Source: Siderastrea radians (Eukaryota > Cnidaria > Anthozoa > Scleractinia > Rhizangiidae). Taken from it: DNA of 64,000 nucleotides. The notes below the pieces were generated by a model. It saw only the letters and a list, made by a program, of their open reading frames with translations. It was not told the origin of the DNA and did not search any database. The stretch lies in contig OZ024895.1 of NCBI GenBank assembly GCA_964017195.1, positions 21,709,233-21,773,232 on the forward strand. Direction: 5' to 3'. Made by a program: the position numbers and the translations under genes. Shown here one piece after another: positions 23,480 to 34,480 of the stretch (position 1 is its first letter; every line of letters begins with the position of its first letter).

Positions 23480-26400
23480 TTATTTTATAGCTTCGTCGGT
23501 GGCTTCTCGACAGACAGTAATTGTCTTTGGGACTGGGTGTACCTCCGCAGTGACTTGTTGTTGTGTGTTCAAATCTCTACAGACCACTAGACTTTCTTCT
23601 CCTGAGCTAGAGTTTGCGTCTGCAGAATCTCTGTGATGGTTCTCTGTACATGCCAGCTTAACTCTCCCAGTTTCTTGGTGGTGTAGTGGAACTGTATTAC
23701 TGCGCTTGCGTGGTCCACTTGATTGGCTGTTGCTTTTAGCAGTTTCCGCTTCTTTAACGTGTTGTAACTCGAGACCACGCTCCCCAAAAGCAGCAGTTGA
23801 GCAACGAGCCTGCCTTTCAACAGCTATGTGGACTCTGGGTGCCAGTCTGGCCTCCGCAGCCTCATCAGCGATTCTGTTATTTTCTGCAGCCTGTCTTGAG
23901 ATCTTACGTGGAATACTCCGCTGGGCCATCTGCACTTGATTGGTCTCTTGAAAGGGACTTCTGCCACAAGGATCTTTGAGAAGCTGTTTCAGTGCTGAGC
24001 GAAACCTCCTGGTTCGGAAACAGTAGATGATGGGGTTGGTCCCACTGGAAATGAAAATGAAGAAATGAGCTAAGAACTCAGGCCACCAGCTTTCATTGGA
24101 CCTCAGACGACCCCATACTCTAAACAAGATGGGCGGAAAGTAACACACCAAGAATGCCAGCACTGCAATAGCCACAGTTTTGGCAGCGTGGATATCCATT
24201 TTCAGTCTGGCCTCGGCCTGGAGTTGAGGCAGGTTCAGCCGTTTTCTCTGTGAAGAAAAAAAAGGAATTGTTTTTTCTAAAGTGAGTTGTATTTGAAAGG
24301 TTGTAGTGAGTTTAAACTTCTATTCGTTCTGTCTGTTATCCTTTTCTGGTGTTTGCAAGTGGAAAGTGGTCTCGTCTTGTTTGTAGCGTAGGTCGGCTCA
24401 CGTCTGGGTTCTCGTGCATGGAGCCAATCAATATGAGTAGCTTTGAGCCCGCATTTATTCCCCAATTATTGCAATGGAGGTCAAGTTTGCATTATTCCCG
24501 GTATAAAAAATTTGAACAACCTCTCCCCGGCCTCTGCACATGCTTAAGTAACAAAGCATAGACACGTTAGGCTGTATTTTATAGATGGGGTTGGGGAAGG
24601 AAGAGGGCTGATATTTTCCCTTGGTCTTCTTGGGGAAACTGATGGCTCGTTTAATGCAATGCCTCTGCCACGCATATTTGGAGAAATTTCCAAAAATGGT
24701 GGCGCGACCGATTGTTTTACACAACAATTTACAGGAGGGTTTTGGACGTTATACGGATCAAACTACGCTATTTAAAAGGTGAAAACAAATGGGAAAGCGC
24801 TAGAAGACTCGATCCAAATGAGCCGAACATTGGAGTACATTGAATGGCTCAAAGCAACGAATTACTTGCTGTAATTGTCCCAGGATAGAATATAGCATTT
24901 TCCTCAAATAGAAGGCGTATCCGAATTTCTGCAACTGAGAAATGAGGCACACAGATACAGGTGCAGTACAGATCAACAGATGTTTTCGCCGGTTGACCAT
25001 TAGAGACATACGTATCATTATCAACTTTCTACAATATTACAGGCTTTTATCTGCAATACCAAGTACTTGGAAAGAACTTTTAAAATCACAAAGCGAAGAA
25101 CTCTCATCCTCAACACCAGCGATAGAAAGCCTAACGTGTATTACTAAAACAATATACCATCTGTTGATTAATCGAAAACATCTCCCTCCATCTACGGCAG
25201 ACAAAAAACTCGTCAAGTGTAGTTTTGATCCATCGCAACGCCGCAAAGTGTACTGACTTCCCTTTGCTGTAACAAAGGAAGTTAAATCATCTGTGTTTCA
25301 ATTTAAGTAATACACAATATACTTAGTACCAATAGTCTCCTCTACAAAATGAAAAAAATCGATTCACCTATTTGTCCATTTTGCCCTGACACAGAGCAAT
25401 CTATCTCACATCTTTTTTGGACTGTTCATTGGCCGAATCTTTCTGGAATGAATTTACTGAGTGATACCGCTCCCTATGCAAAAAAAAAAAACGAAACAAC
25501 AACAACAACAACAAAAAAAACATAGTGTGACAGCTTTGACAGAATATGAAATATTATATGGCGTCTTAAAAGGCTCATCTTCGCTTTAAACTCTCAACCA
25601 CCTCATTCTTACAGGCAAGTATTCCTGATTCATCTGCGCAAAAAATAACAAAAAATATCAATTTGCGGATTTTGTCGTCTCCGTGCGAGAAGAAATAGAG
25701 CTAGAAAAATATATCGCCATACGTGAAAATAAACTCACTCACTTTAATGTGAAGTGGACAGATTTTATGTAGAGGTAATTAAAATAAATATTTATCACAC
25801 TATCAGTAACGTATATCAGTTGGTTTTTTTTGTAATTTATAAGTGATGTTTGTAGTAAGTAATTATATAAGTAACGTAGCGTGTTGTAGATAGGTATTGT
25901 AATATGCAGTGTAAGTCAATTAGTGATGATTGTTAGTAATAAGCGATATATTGTAAGTAACTAGCGATGTATTGCAATTAAGTAATGTATTATAAGTAAG
26001 TGATGTTTTCTAGTAGGTAAATGTGTTTGAGTATAAGCGATGTATTATAACTTGATGTAAGTAATATATTGTACTTAAAGACTCTCTGTCGACCACAATG
26101 CAACACGCGCCTAAACGGAGGCTTTGTGGACCACGAAACCCAGAGTTTCTTGTCGGCACTGGAGCGCTGCATAAATCTGCTCTCATCCCAGGCATCCTTC
26201 AGTATAATGGAGAGAGATTCTCTTGTGGAACTATGAAATTTATCAAGGAGCTATTGGAGAAGTGTTGATTTGCAAAAACGTTTTATTCTTATTCGCTAAC
26301 AAAAGCGACATTCACACACTCGATGTTTCGCACAGCTCTCAACCGACTAGCAAGATCGCGAGACCACACGGAAAAGTTTTATTTATACCTCATATTAGAA

Positions 26401-29400
26401 TAATGTGACTATAGACGATCCAGTGAGTTCATATGGAAGAATAACACAATTCTTATGGTTATGTGGAACCGAATGTGAGTGAATATCAAGCTGACTGCAG
26501 TAATAAATGTTTTTGTAGATCGGACGTGACTGATTATTCAACAGACCCCGCGGGTGACAAATTGCGGTTTTGAAACCGTTAGTGATAAAATAAAGTAATG
26601 TCAATCGCATTTACTCTACGTTCCGTTAAGGTATAAGTTCTGTTGAACGTAAATTAATGAGCGAACTCATGAACAAACGCACCAAAAACCAAATGCGCTA
26701 TGTCGATTTGAAAATATTCTACTGACTGCGTGATGCGTAATGACAGTCCATGATGAATGGTATTTTGTTACAATCATCTGCAAGACTTACAAACCATAAA
26801 ATTTAGCTCTTTCTATCGACAAAACTTATACACTTAACGAAGTGAACAACTTCGTTCTTTTTTTGGCAGTTAAAGGGCTCAAATCTAGCCGTTTTTTTAT
26901 CACAATGTTCTCTCTCCGAAGGAATCAAAACATAAACAAACGCGCGCGTTGCATTGTAGTCGACAGAGGGTCTTTAAAGGCAGAGTTTCACGGTGCAGCG
27001 CATGTGCGAGCGATGACTTGAGCACTGTCAAGATAATTGTTTTTAGACCAATTAGAAGCGCGTTCACAACCCTGGCGGGATACGGCGGTAAATTGTTACA
27101 ACTTGTTGTCGATAGTATATGAAATGACAGGCCAAGCACGACTGCCGCTAGTTGTTGAAATTATTCCAGCCTTCACAATAGAGCTTGCTCACGTACAATC
27201 GTAACAGCTTTGTCCCTTTGATCAAGATTTCTCCCTTTGATCAAGATGATTTGAAGGCGACACAGCGAAATTGAGCCGCTAAATTGTGTGGTTGACCTAT
27301 TGATCCGGGAGAAACTTCAAGCTATAATACTGTTTGGAGTGTTTGATGTTCTTAGAGCCGTTTGAAATCTTTGTGCCTCTATGTGTGCTAGTTCTTTGGC
27401 AACTAGTTAGGTTTTTGTGCCCAGTTTAATTGCAAGATTCCTAAAGCCGCTTAAAAGAGTGACGATTAATTTATGAAAGGATCCACGAGTTTCTTAATAC
27501 GTAATTTGATGTTTGCTTGCGGTTATCTGCAAGACATGTAACTTTCTTTATCACGGATGTCAGATCCAAATTAATTATTCTGAGACTGGGGGGACGAGAC
27601 TGTTGCCATCTCTTTTGGTCATAAAGAAGCTACAGCTTCTGGAGATATCGTTTTAACTCCACTTTCGTGGTTGTGGTTAAAATAGAAATAGAATTCTTGG
27701 AGTTAAAACATTGCACCTCTGTTGTCTTATGGCGAACTACTAGCATCCGACTGATAGATCTCCAGCAGCAATTCGGACAAAGGTCATTGTTTGACCCGCT
27801 TGTGATGGTCTGTTTGTAGTTCTTAACGATTTTCCATTTGTCAAATCCGCAACAGTTAAAATACTGGTTCGTAAGACTCAAGGATTCTTCAATCTCGTGA
27901 ATGCATTGTGTTCTGCCGTCCCGTCGCCAGTCTACCACAACGTCTCTTCTGACCATCCATTGACTAAAATGCCGATTTCGGCTGCTAAATCACTTTCAAC
28001 ATTATAAAAATCGAACTAATATTTACAACAGGAAATAAAGACTATCAAAAGTGGAAAGCGAAGAGCGGATGTGCAAGATTAGGGTGCGATTTCAACAGAT
28101 TTTTCCACCATAAGCTCAGTTCGAATTTAGTGTCGATCCGTACAATTTATTTTTGAGCCGTTCCGCTCGCACATGCGCTTCTCCGTGAACAGCGGACTTC
28201 AAGTGATGTATTGTGAGTAAGAAATGTCTTGTAAGTAAGCTTTGTAGGATAAGGGTAAATAAATAAAGTATTTTAAAAAAGACGGATTATTGATTGGCCG
28301 CCAAAGGACCGACTGACTGCTGATGTAGCGCAGCGACACAGGATCCTACGGGATGTTGTATGATCCTGTAGGGCTCTGTAAGATCCTACGGAATCTTGTA
28401 AGATCACATAGGACCCTCCCGGGATCCTAAAGGGCAATACTCCTAATATGTTTGAATGGATCATACTCAGGATCCCGTAAAATCTTTTAGGGTCCTGCAC
28501 AAGATCCTGCACAAGGATCCATGATGATCTTTGCAAGGACCTTGAGGTTAATTGCAGGCACCTCAAAGATCGTTGCAGAAACCTGAAGGATCGTTGCAGG
28601 AACCCTAACGATCTTTGCATGATTTTGCAAGATCTTTGAGGATTGTAGGTGAAGGATCCCCTTCAAGATTTACAAAGGTCGATCCCTCCGGGGTTTTCAC
28701 CAGGGAATGCAGTATTCGTTTTGTTTAATGAAGTTTATTTATTAAAAATATAAAAAACGTTCTCTGGTTTGAAAAGTTTAAGAGAAATATAAGCTTTCGG
28801 CTATTATACTATAGCCTTTAACGAATGTAAAAAGAAATGAAAGCGCATGATTGGAAATATATGCAAGGGAGGGTGTGAAAAGATTAAACACAAGAATACA
28901 ATAGAAGTGTTGGAGTTACGTAGGAGAAACTGGCAGATGTTTTAAAACCCGAAGAAAGGAACATCAACGAAATCTTAAAAATTATACTAGAGGCTCGAAC
29001 ATTGCCAACCATGCTTGGCAAAACAATCATTCAATTGATTTTGATGGCGCTACCGTGATAGACAAAGGCAATTACCGTATTCAAAGAACACTAGAATCCT
29101 GGCATACTGCCAAAACTGTCGGCGCAGACAATAATTCCAAACCGCTACCAAGACAATACTCTATCTTATTGTAATTCTTATTTTGTCTGTTTTTGTCCAT
29201 TTTTAGCTTTTTTACACTTCTATTGTATTCTTGTGTTTAATCTTTTCACACCCTCCCTTGCATATATTTCCAATCATGCGCTTTCATTTCTTTTTACATT
29301 CGTTAAAGGCTATAGTATAATAGCCGAAAGCTTATATTTCTCTTAAACTTTTCAAACCAGAGAACGTTTTTTATATTTTTAATATGTCTTATCCTGGTTA

Positions 29401-32400
29401 CAGTTCAATTTTTAATTGAAGTTTATTTAGTCGTCAAATACATTAGAAAAGATAAGTTTTAGACGCTGGTGGAGAGTTTACTGGTGGCACACGTTTTTGA
29501 AAAAACGCGATCAGAAAATCTGCTTTCCTAGTATTCTGTCGTCTCCGGAAACCCGAGCTGCATTGCACTTGTGTTAAGCTCACAAAAGACCTTTTGTACC
29601 ATGCCCCGTTAGCGCTCAGGTTTAGGGGCCGATTACATGAGGCGGGCTGGCCCGGTTAGCCGGGCTGGCTCGGTTTGCCGGGATCTCGGCACGTCTGTGA
29701 AACATATTAAAAATCAACTTTGCGATTACATGGAAAAATCTCAGCCCGGCTAGCTGCATGGGATCCCGGCATCGCGATGCCGGGATCTCGGCTAGCCGGG
29801 CTGAAAATTTACCATGTAATCGCGATTGCCGGGCCAGCCCGGCTAGCCGGGACAACACTTTCTCGTCACTAAATTTCGCTTCAGAGCAAAATGGCTTACC
29901 AGAAGATCGATATTTCTCTTTCTATATAACACATAAAGGTTTATCAGATCATAAAGCTACGTAAAACTGAAAATAATACGCCAAAATAATGAATTGGCGA
30001 GAATAAAAACCCTTGGTTCATGCTCTTTGATGTAGCCATCTTTTCACACGACAGCTTCTAAATTTAGCCGCAGGCGGGCTGGCTCGCCTCATGTAATACC
30101 GGGCTGAGCAGTCATCTTGTTACACCGAGCCAGCCCTGCTAACCGGGCCAGTCCGGCTCATGTAATCGGCCCCTTAGAGCAAAGTGCCCAAACCTAGTAT
30201 CATCTTAAAGCTTATGAAATGGAGCAACATATAAAACAGAAATTTTAACAATAGAAAAATTGAGCACACTACATTACTTCGAATGCAATTTGACGGACAT
30301 TTGTAAATGTGAATTACCCGGCTATCATTAAACTATACGAAGTGTCCGCGGCTGCATGATTTTAAGGAGACACTGATCTCAAAAAATTGTGTTGGGAATT
30401 TTGGATATCAGTTTTCAAAGAAGGTAAAGGCGATTTGGAGTTTACTGACTATTTTCTGTCTGAAGCTTTTTGTGTTTAAGGCTGTAATTTCAAAACAAGG
30501 ATGAAATTCTGAAATGCCTGACACGGTTTCATTTTGGAGAAGGACTAGCTATTTTAGAAACATGGTACCAAATTTCACGTTCGCACGAAGAATTTTCTGC
30601 TCAATCAATTCGTTTCAAGGAAGAAAAGTTGCGAAAAACTAAATGCAGAGAAAAACAGCAGTGCCATAAATAAATGAGATTCTCTTGACTCGCCAAAGGC
30701 GAAAGATTAGGAAGATTTGTTGAAAGGGTAAATCATTCCTTCACTAAGAAATCGGAAAAATACATTTCAGTTTTAGTGGTTCAGATCAATACGAATGTAT
30801 ATGTGAATTGTCTTTTGTATTTGGAACGACGGATTACGATGCTCTTTTTCACCTGCAAACGAAACAGTTTCCGGAAAAAAAGGGATTCCAGAAAAAGCCT
30901 GCATACATGTGAATTTATATTCTCGGCTGACTTGTAATGTTTGTTTTCGCGCGAAGGCCCTGAGTGTCGCAAAACACAAAATTTGCAATAACTTGGCGGG
31001 GAAAAGAGATTTCAGAATTTTATTTCTGCGGCCAGTAGAGGGAGTGATAAGCTAATTATGTGCAAGTAATATGTCCACATTTTTCAAAAATTGACCCCGA
31101 AATTTGTCTAGTGTAAGGGACGTTCAATTGACGATAGTCAGACTAGGTTCTCCTTCAGACTCCTGAGACAGTGGAACACGTTTTAACTTGCTGATACTTA
31201 ATAGTTTCCTTCAATCTTTACGCGTTCATGTTGCGTGTAAACAAACATAAGAATTAGAGTCATCGATGCTCGCCCGTTTCTTTCGAAGAGTTTATTAGCG
31301 TGTAATTTCCTTTACAACCGCTCCAAATCCTCGATTTGTAGCCGGAAATCAAATTAGTTTTATTTGATTTCATTCAACTTACTGCTGTTCACAGCAAGAC
31401 TAACCAACAGTTAAAATCTCTCCAAATCGGTAACAACAAGGCTCCGATTACCAGCCGCTGTTCAGGAAAATGAGCCTGCACTCCCCGAACCAGAGGGAGC
31501 AGCGGAAATCCAGCCTAGATAACAGCTTCTATTACGTACCCGCGTAAAAATATATGAAGATTTGAGTCTTCGAGCCACCAAAATCCAGTGATGATGTAGT
31601 GTTTTCGCCCTTTTTTTTCACATATAACAGGTGATGTAGGAAAGGTGCAATTTTTCCGAGGTTGGGTAAAAAGTAGGCCTGTTACAGAGAGGTGTAAGCG
31701 AAGAAGATTTGAGTCACAGGGAGCCACAAACTATGTGACCATTAGTAGTTACAAAATATAAGGAAATGTAAGGGTACACCGAAACGATCCCGTAACATGA
31801 AATATTGCGTAGACTGCGAGTAGTCTCTAATTTCGGCGATGGCGATTGTTGGGCGGGCAAAATACACACGCGCAGGCGCGAAATTTCGAGGAGACGCTCC
31901 CTTCGCGTCGCGTCTCCTCGACGTTTCACTCATGCATGTATATTCAAACCACGATGTTTTCACCCATTTATATCAAACCACTATGAAACAGTCACTTTGC
32001 CTTGATAATGATGGTTTTATCACAGAAACGACTGCGGTTCCAGTGTCGATGATTGCGGTTATGACTAGCTCTATAGGTTTAGAACACCTGTGGCGCGGAA
32101 GACTTGTTACGGATATGTTATGTCACAGATTCGAAATATTGATGTCATGTCCAGTCCCAGCGACGTCAAGATTTTCCGACGTTAGTTTTATCGGAAATTT
32201 GAATGCCCAAGATTATCAAAGTAATTTGATTTTTTTGCATGAGAATTGATGTTGCTGTTTGGCAAATTTGTACTTATGTCTAATATACTCGAACTATCAT
32301 GGTCTTGCATAATAGAGTCTTGCGATCTATAGGGCGTGCACAGACCAGGAAATCAGTCGGTCGTTCCGTTGACAGTCTTTTTAGATGCATGGTGGTGTGG

Positions 32401-33854
32401 TGGGGGATACTCAAGCAAGACTCTGGCCCGCGGTTCAATTATACTTAGCCTTTTATATACTAATTTTTATCCAAATGGTTCCCGTTCCATATACCTGGTG
32501 AGTTATTGTGTTTCCCGAGGCTTTCCCAATTGTTTGGGCAACTGTTTTGTCATTTTAAAAACTAACTTTCTGTATTTTTTTAGGTTGGTTAGAGCAAAAT
32601 GAATTGATTTTAGAGCAGTTTAAAAATACCAACTGTCACTTTAAATGGAGAACCTAAACTTCAAACTTTCCAAGGGTAGCATATCACTATAAATGGAGGA
32701 CCTGCTTTAAACAAGAGCAGCATGACCCGGATTCCCTAGATATTTTTGTATTCAGCGCTAGTTTGAAACGACGTTTCTTAGCCCCGAAAAGTGCCCCGTT
32801 CTTCTCTTTTCAACACGGAATGAATAGTGAGATTGGTTTCAGTGTGAAAGGATTAAGATCTTTGTGGAAAACTATCGAGAAAGCACCTTGCAAACACGTT
32901 GAGCGTGTGGTCTACATAGAAATATGCACCCAACTAAATTTTATAGGTCAGTGACCTCCGCAGGTGACAAATTGAAACAACCTTGTTGACTGATTTATGT
33001 CTTCCTTGATATAGTGTAGTTTTTATTGAATCTCCGACGAAAACCCTTCATCAGGTTTCACCAGGTCTGTTCGACCTAAAAAACGTCCGACAAACGCCGG
33101 ACAGTTTGTGGTACCAAGTTTCATGGCCGAAAAAAATCTGCCAAAACTATCGTTTTTCAAATATAGTACTTGAAACCAAATACCTAAGGCCCCAGACAGT
33201 AGAAATTCAACATATTCATTAACAATTTGATTGAACTAAACTCACCTGTAATTTCTTCTTTCGCGTTGAGCAAAATACCAGGACGCCCCAAACTATCACA
33301 GAGACGATAAACAGGCACAAGATAGGCAGCAGAAAAAACCTACTCTTCGTGAAATAAACTTGGCGGTAAATAATCACATGAGAATCTTGCAGATTGATAT
33401 CGAAGAGAAGCAAACACGACAGCGAAACAGCGACAAGACAGGCCAGCCACTCAACAACAACTATTGCAATGGCTTTTTCTTCCGTCTTCCAGGCGAAATA
33501 TCTGAGATCGAACGTTAGCGCCAGAAACACGTTCACCAGGAGAACCAACATGGAGGTGATATTCAGCAGCTGTAACAAACGGTAGAAAAGAAGACAAAGA
33601 ATCGCCAAAGACTTTCCTTTGAACCAGCTCACCTCGATGACACCATATAGCAAGAACATGGGCATGTTGATGAGTGCGTTGAGGAGGTCTACCAATGCTA
33701 GGTTGGCGATCAGAATGTTGGCGTAGTTGCGGAGCTTTTTGAACCGAGCGACGATACCGAGTACAAATCCATTGCCAATTACTGAGAAGACAGCCAGCGA
33801 TAAGAGAAGTAAAACCATGAAAATAGTGGCGGAAAGGGGTTTTTCAAGATACAT
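23480..33854 (-). CDS. GPCR unit A: rhodopsin-family orphan receptor, 458 aa, two exons
   Basis: Exon 1 (33854-33246, 203 codons, TM1-TM5) and exon 2 (24247-23480, 255 codons plus stop) join in phase 0 inside the third intracellular loop; the intron is 9 kb. A TAG lies in frame just upstream of the ATG. Class A marks: GN in TM1 (N28), NLALVD in TM2 (D56), R118-Y119 at the end of TM3, W136 in TM4, P177 in TM5, F-x2-C-Y-x-P in TM6 (P241) and NPIIY in TM7 (274-278), then a basic helix 8 and C297 as a possible palmitoylation site. The tail is long, polar and Ser/Gln-rich. Odd points: DRY is LRY, the toggle Trp of TM6 is Tyr, and the Cys that normally starts TM3 and its loop-2 partner are missing. 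The ligand is unknown. Expected at the plasma membrane, G-protein coupled by family. The other array members share these traits. Confidence 0.85.
24248..24880. other. Unit A intron, left part
   Basis: Immediately upstream of exon 2 of unit A. Contains the acceptor pyrimidine tract and no supported gene. Confidence 0.45.
24890..26073 (+). mobile_element. L1/Tx1-like LINE 3' fragment with TAAGTGATGTATT tail repeats
   Basis: The plus strand encodes the post-RT C-terminal region of a second L1/Tx1-type element. An open segment at 24942-25256 (NFLQYY, STWKELLKSQS, IYHLLINRKHLPP) leads into a frame-broken Cys/His knuckle near 25360-25420 (CPFCPDTEQSISHL) and a final basic segment to about 25775. 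It is followed by about 300 bp of degenerate repeats of the type TAAGTGATGTATTGTAAGTAAC. The RT and endonuclease are missing (5' truncation). The same tail motif reappears at 28199-28270, so the 3' end was probably split by later insertions. It lies antisense in the unit A intron. Confidence 0.75.
26074..26978. mobile_element. 0.9-kb element with about 37-bp inverted repeats
   Basis: The left end (26075-26110: TTAAAGACTCTCTGTCGACC, ACAATGCAACACGCGC) matches the inverted right end (26942-26977) with few mismatches. It lies inside the LINE tail. No coding capacity seen. Superfamily not assigned. Confidence 0.6.
26979..28198. mobile_element. 1.2-kb stretch with inverted ends, adjacent to the 0.9-kb element
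   Basis: 26984-27013 (TTTCACGGTGCAGCGCATGT, GCGAGCG) and 28161-28190 (CGCTCGCACATGCGCTTCTC, CGTGAAC) are imperfect inverted copies. A 108-codon minus-strand frame (27956-27630) with several Cys lies inside but matches no family I know. It may be an independent element or the rest of a composite insertion with the 0.9-kb element. Confidence 0.4.
28199..28272 (+). repeat. Detached LINE 3' tail
   Basis: AAGTGATGTATTGTGAGTAAG and TCTTGTAAGTAAGC words match the tail repeats at 25850-26065, and the sequence ends in AATAAATAAAG plus an A-run. This is probably the real 3' terminus of the LINE copy starting at 24.9 kb. Confidence 0.5.
28330..28690. repeat. GATC-rich degenerate minisatellite
   Basis: At least 16 GATC sites in about 360 bp, in words such as AGGATCCT, AAGATCTTTG and AGGATCGTTGCAGG on both strands. 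The 115-codon frame on the minus strand (LQRSLGFLQRSFRFLQ type) is a translation of the repeat. Confidence 0.8.
28741..29416 (+). mobile_element. Penelope-like element remnant: GIY-YIG end between 170-bp inverted repeats
   Basis: Arms 28741-28910 and 29214-29383 are inverted copies, identical as far as I compared. Between them the plus strand reads YVGETGRCFKTRRKEHQ and on to a stop at about 29174. This is the C-terminal part of a GIY-YIG endonuclease of the type fused to Penelope-like reverse transcriptases. A 13-bp direct repeat TGAAGTTTATTTA flanks the whole (28729-28741 and 29417-29429) and is the likely target duplication. Severe 5' truncation combined with an inverted copy of the 3' end is a known outcome for Penelope-like elements. 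Near-identical arms suggest a fairly recent insertion. Located in the unit A intron. Confidence 0.85.
29625..30173. mobile_element. 549-bp Harbinger-type MITE, GC-rich, TTA duplication
   Basis: The ends read GGGGCCGATTACATGAG and its inverse with about 50 bp of inverted similarity, flanked by TTA on both sides (29622-29624 and 30174-30176). Inside are many palindromic words around GGCTAGCC and CCCGGCTAGCCGGG, and the pair ATTACATG/CATGTAAT recurs internally. No coding capacity. Far more GC-rich than its surroundings. Confidence 0.8.
30177..33245. other. Unit A intron, right part: nothing recognised
   Basis: Several short frames on both strands (for example 31839-32249 plus) have no domain and no splice-consistent partners. 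A 10-bp stem hairpin lies at 31887-31920 (CGAGGAGACG). No repeat boundary was found. Confidence 0.45.
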
Positions 33855-34480
33855 GGTTTTTCTCTAGGCTCGACAAACATCAAGGTTCGCCTAAATAACG
33901 TCTATTAACCGTTTTGCCTCTGAAACTGTATTAAAAACTGTTTATTTTCAACGATAATTGTAAAGTAAGAAATTTCTATCGAAGTGAACAAACTGGTGAT
34001 TTACGCTTTGTTCAGGAGTTCTTTGTTCATGAGGCTGAACCAATGCTATATCAGGAAGTTTCAAGTGTCTAGAATAATGTAATTTCTGACTGTTTGTTGC
34101 GAAAAGCGAGTTCAGTAATTAAAGGATTCAATGAACAGTTACCAAAATTTTGTAAGAAAAGAAATCAACAAGCATCGCTTCCTGAAAAGTTTCGTCCATC
34201 TGTTGTCCAACAGTAAATTCCTACGAATTCCTTCATTCTGATTGGCTCTTCAGCTGACATTGTTTTGCCATATCCAGCAACGTGCTGAAGATTTGGTCGT
34301 TCTAGGAGATATAAAACAACAAGAAAGTGGCGATCGAAACCAAGGTTTTTTCAGAAGCTAAAACGATCTCAGCATTGCTTGGAAAGCTTTGCAATCTGTT
34401 CTTTAAACTGAATTTTTGTTTTGCTTACTTTTCACTAAAATTAGATTTTTGTTGATATTATTGTTTACATTTTCACTTTT
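33855..34480 (-). promoter_or_regulatory. Conserved upstream block of unit A, with CCAAT box
   Basis: The sequence is strongly conserved in units B (43230-43800) and C (52685-53280). In the direction of transcription it contains CAGCTGAAGAGCCAATCAGA, that is an E-box-like CAGCTG next to CCAAT (34241-34245), about 390 bp upstream of the ATG. Conservation in three copies supports a promoter role, but duplication age alone could also explain it. Confidence 0.45.

Noticed and set aside
27630..27956. 108-codon Cys-containing minus-strand frame as a secreted protein
   Set aside because: No signal peptide, no family resemblance, and it lies inside a presumed mobile element.
28273..28620. 115-codon frame with LQRS repeats
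   Set aside because: Translation of the GATC-rich minisatellite, with no domain.
31887..31920. Short hairpin as an RNA gene
   Set aside because: The stem is only 10 bp with a 14-base loop, and there is no repeat or conservation.
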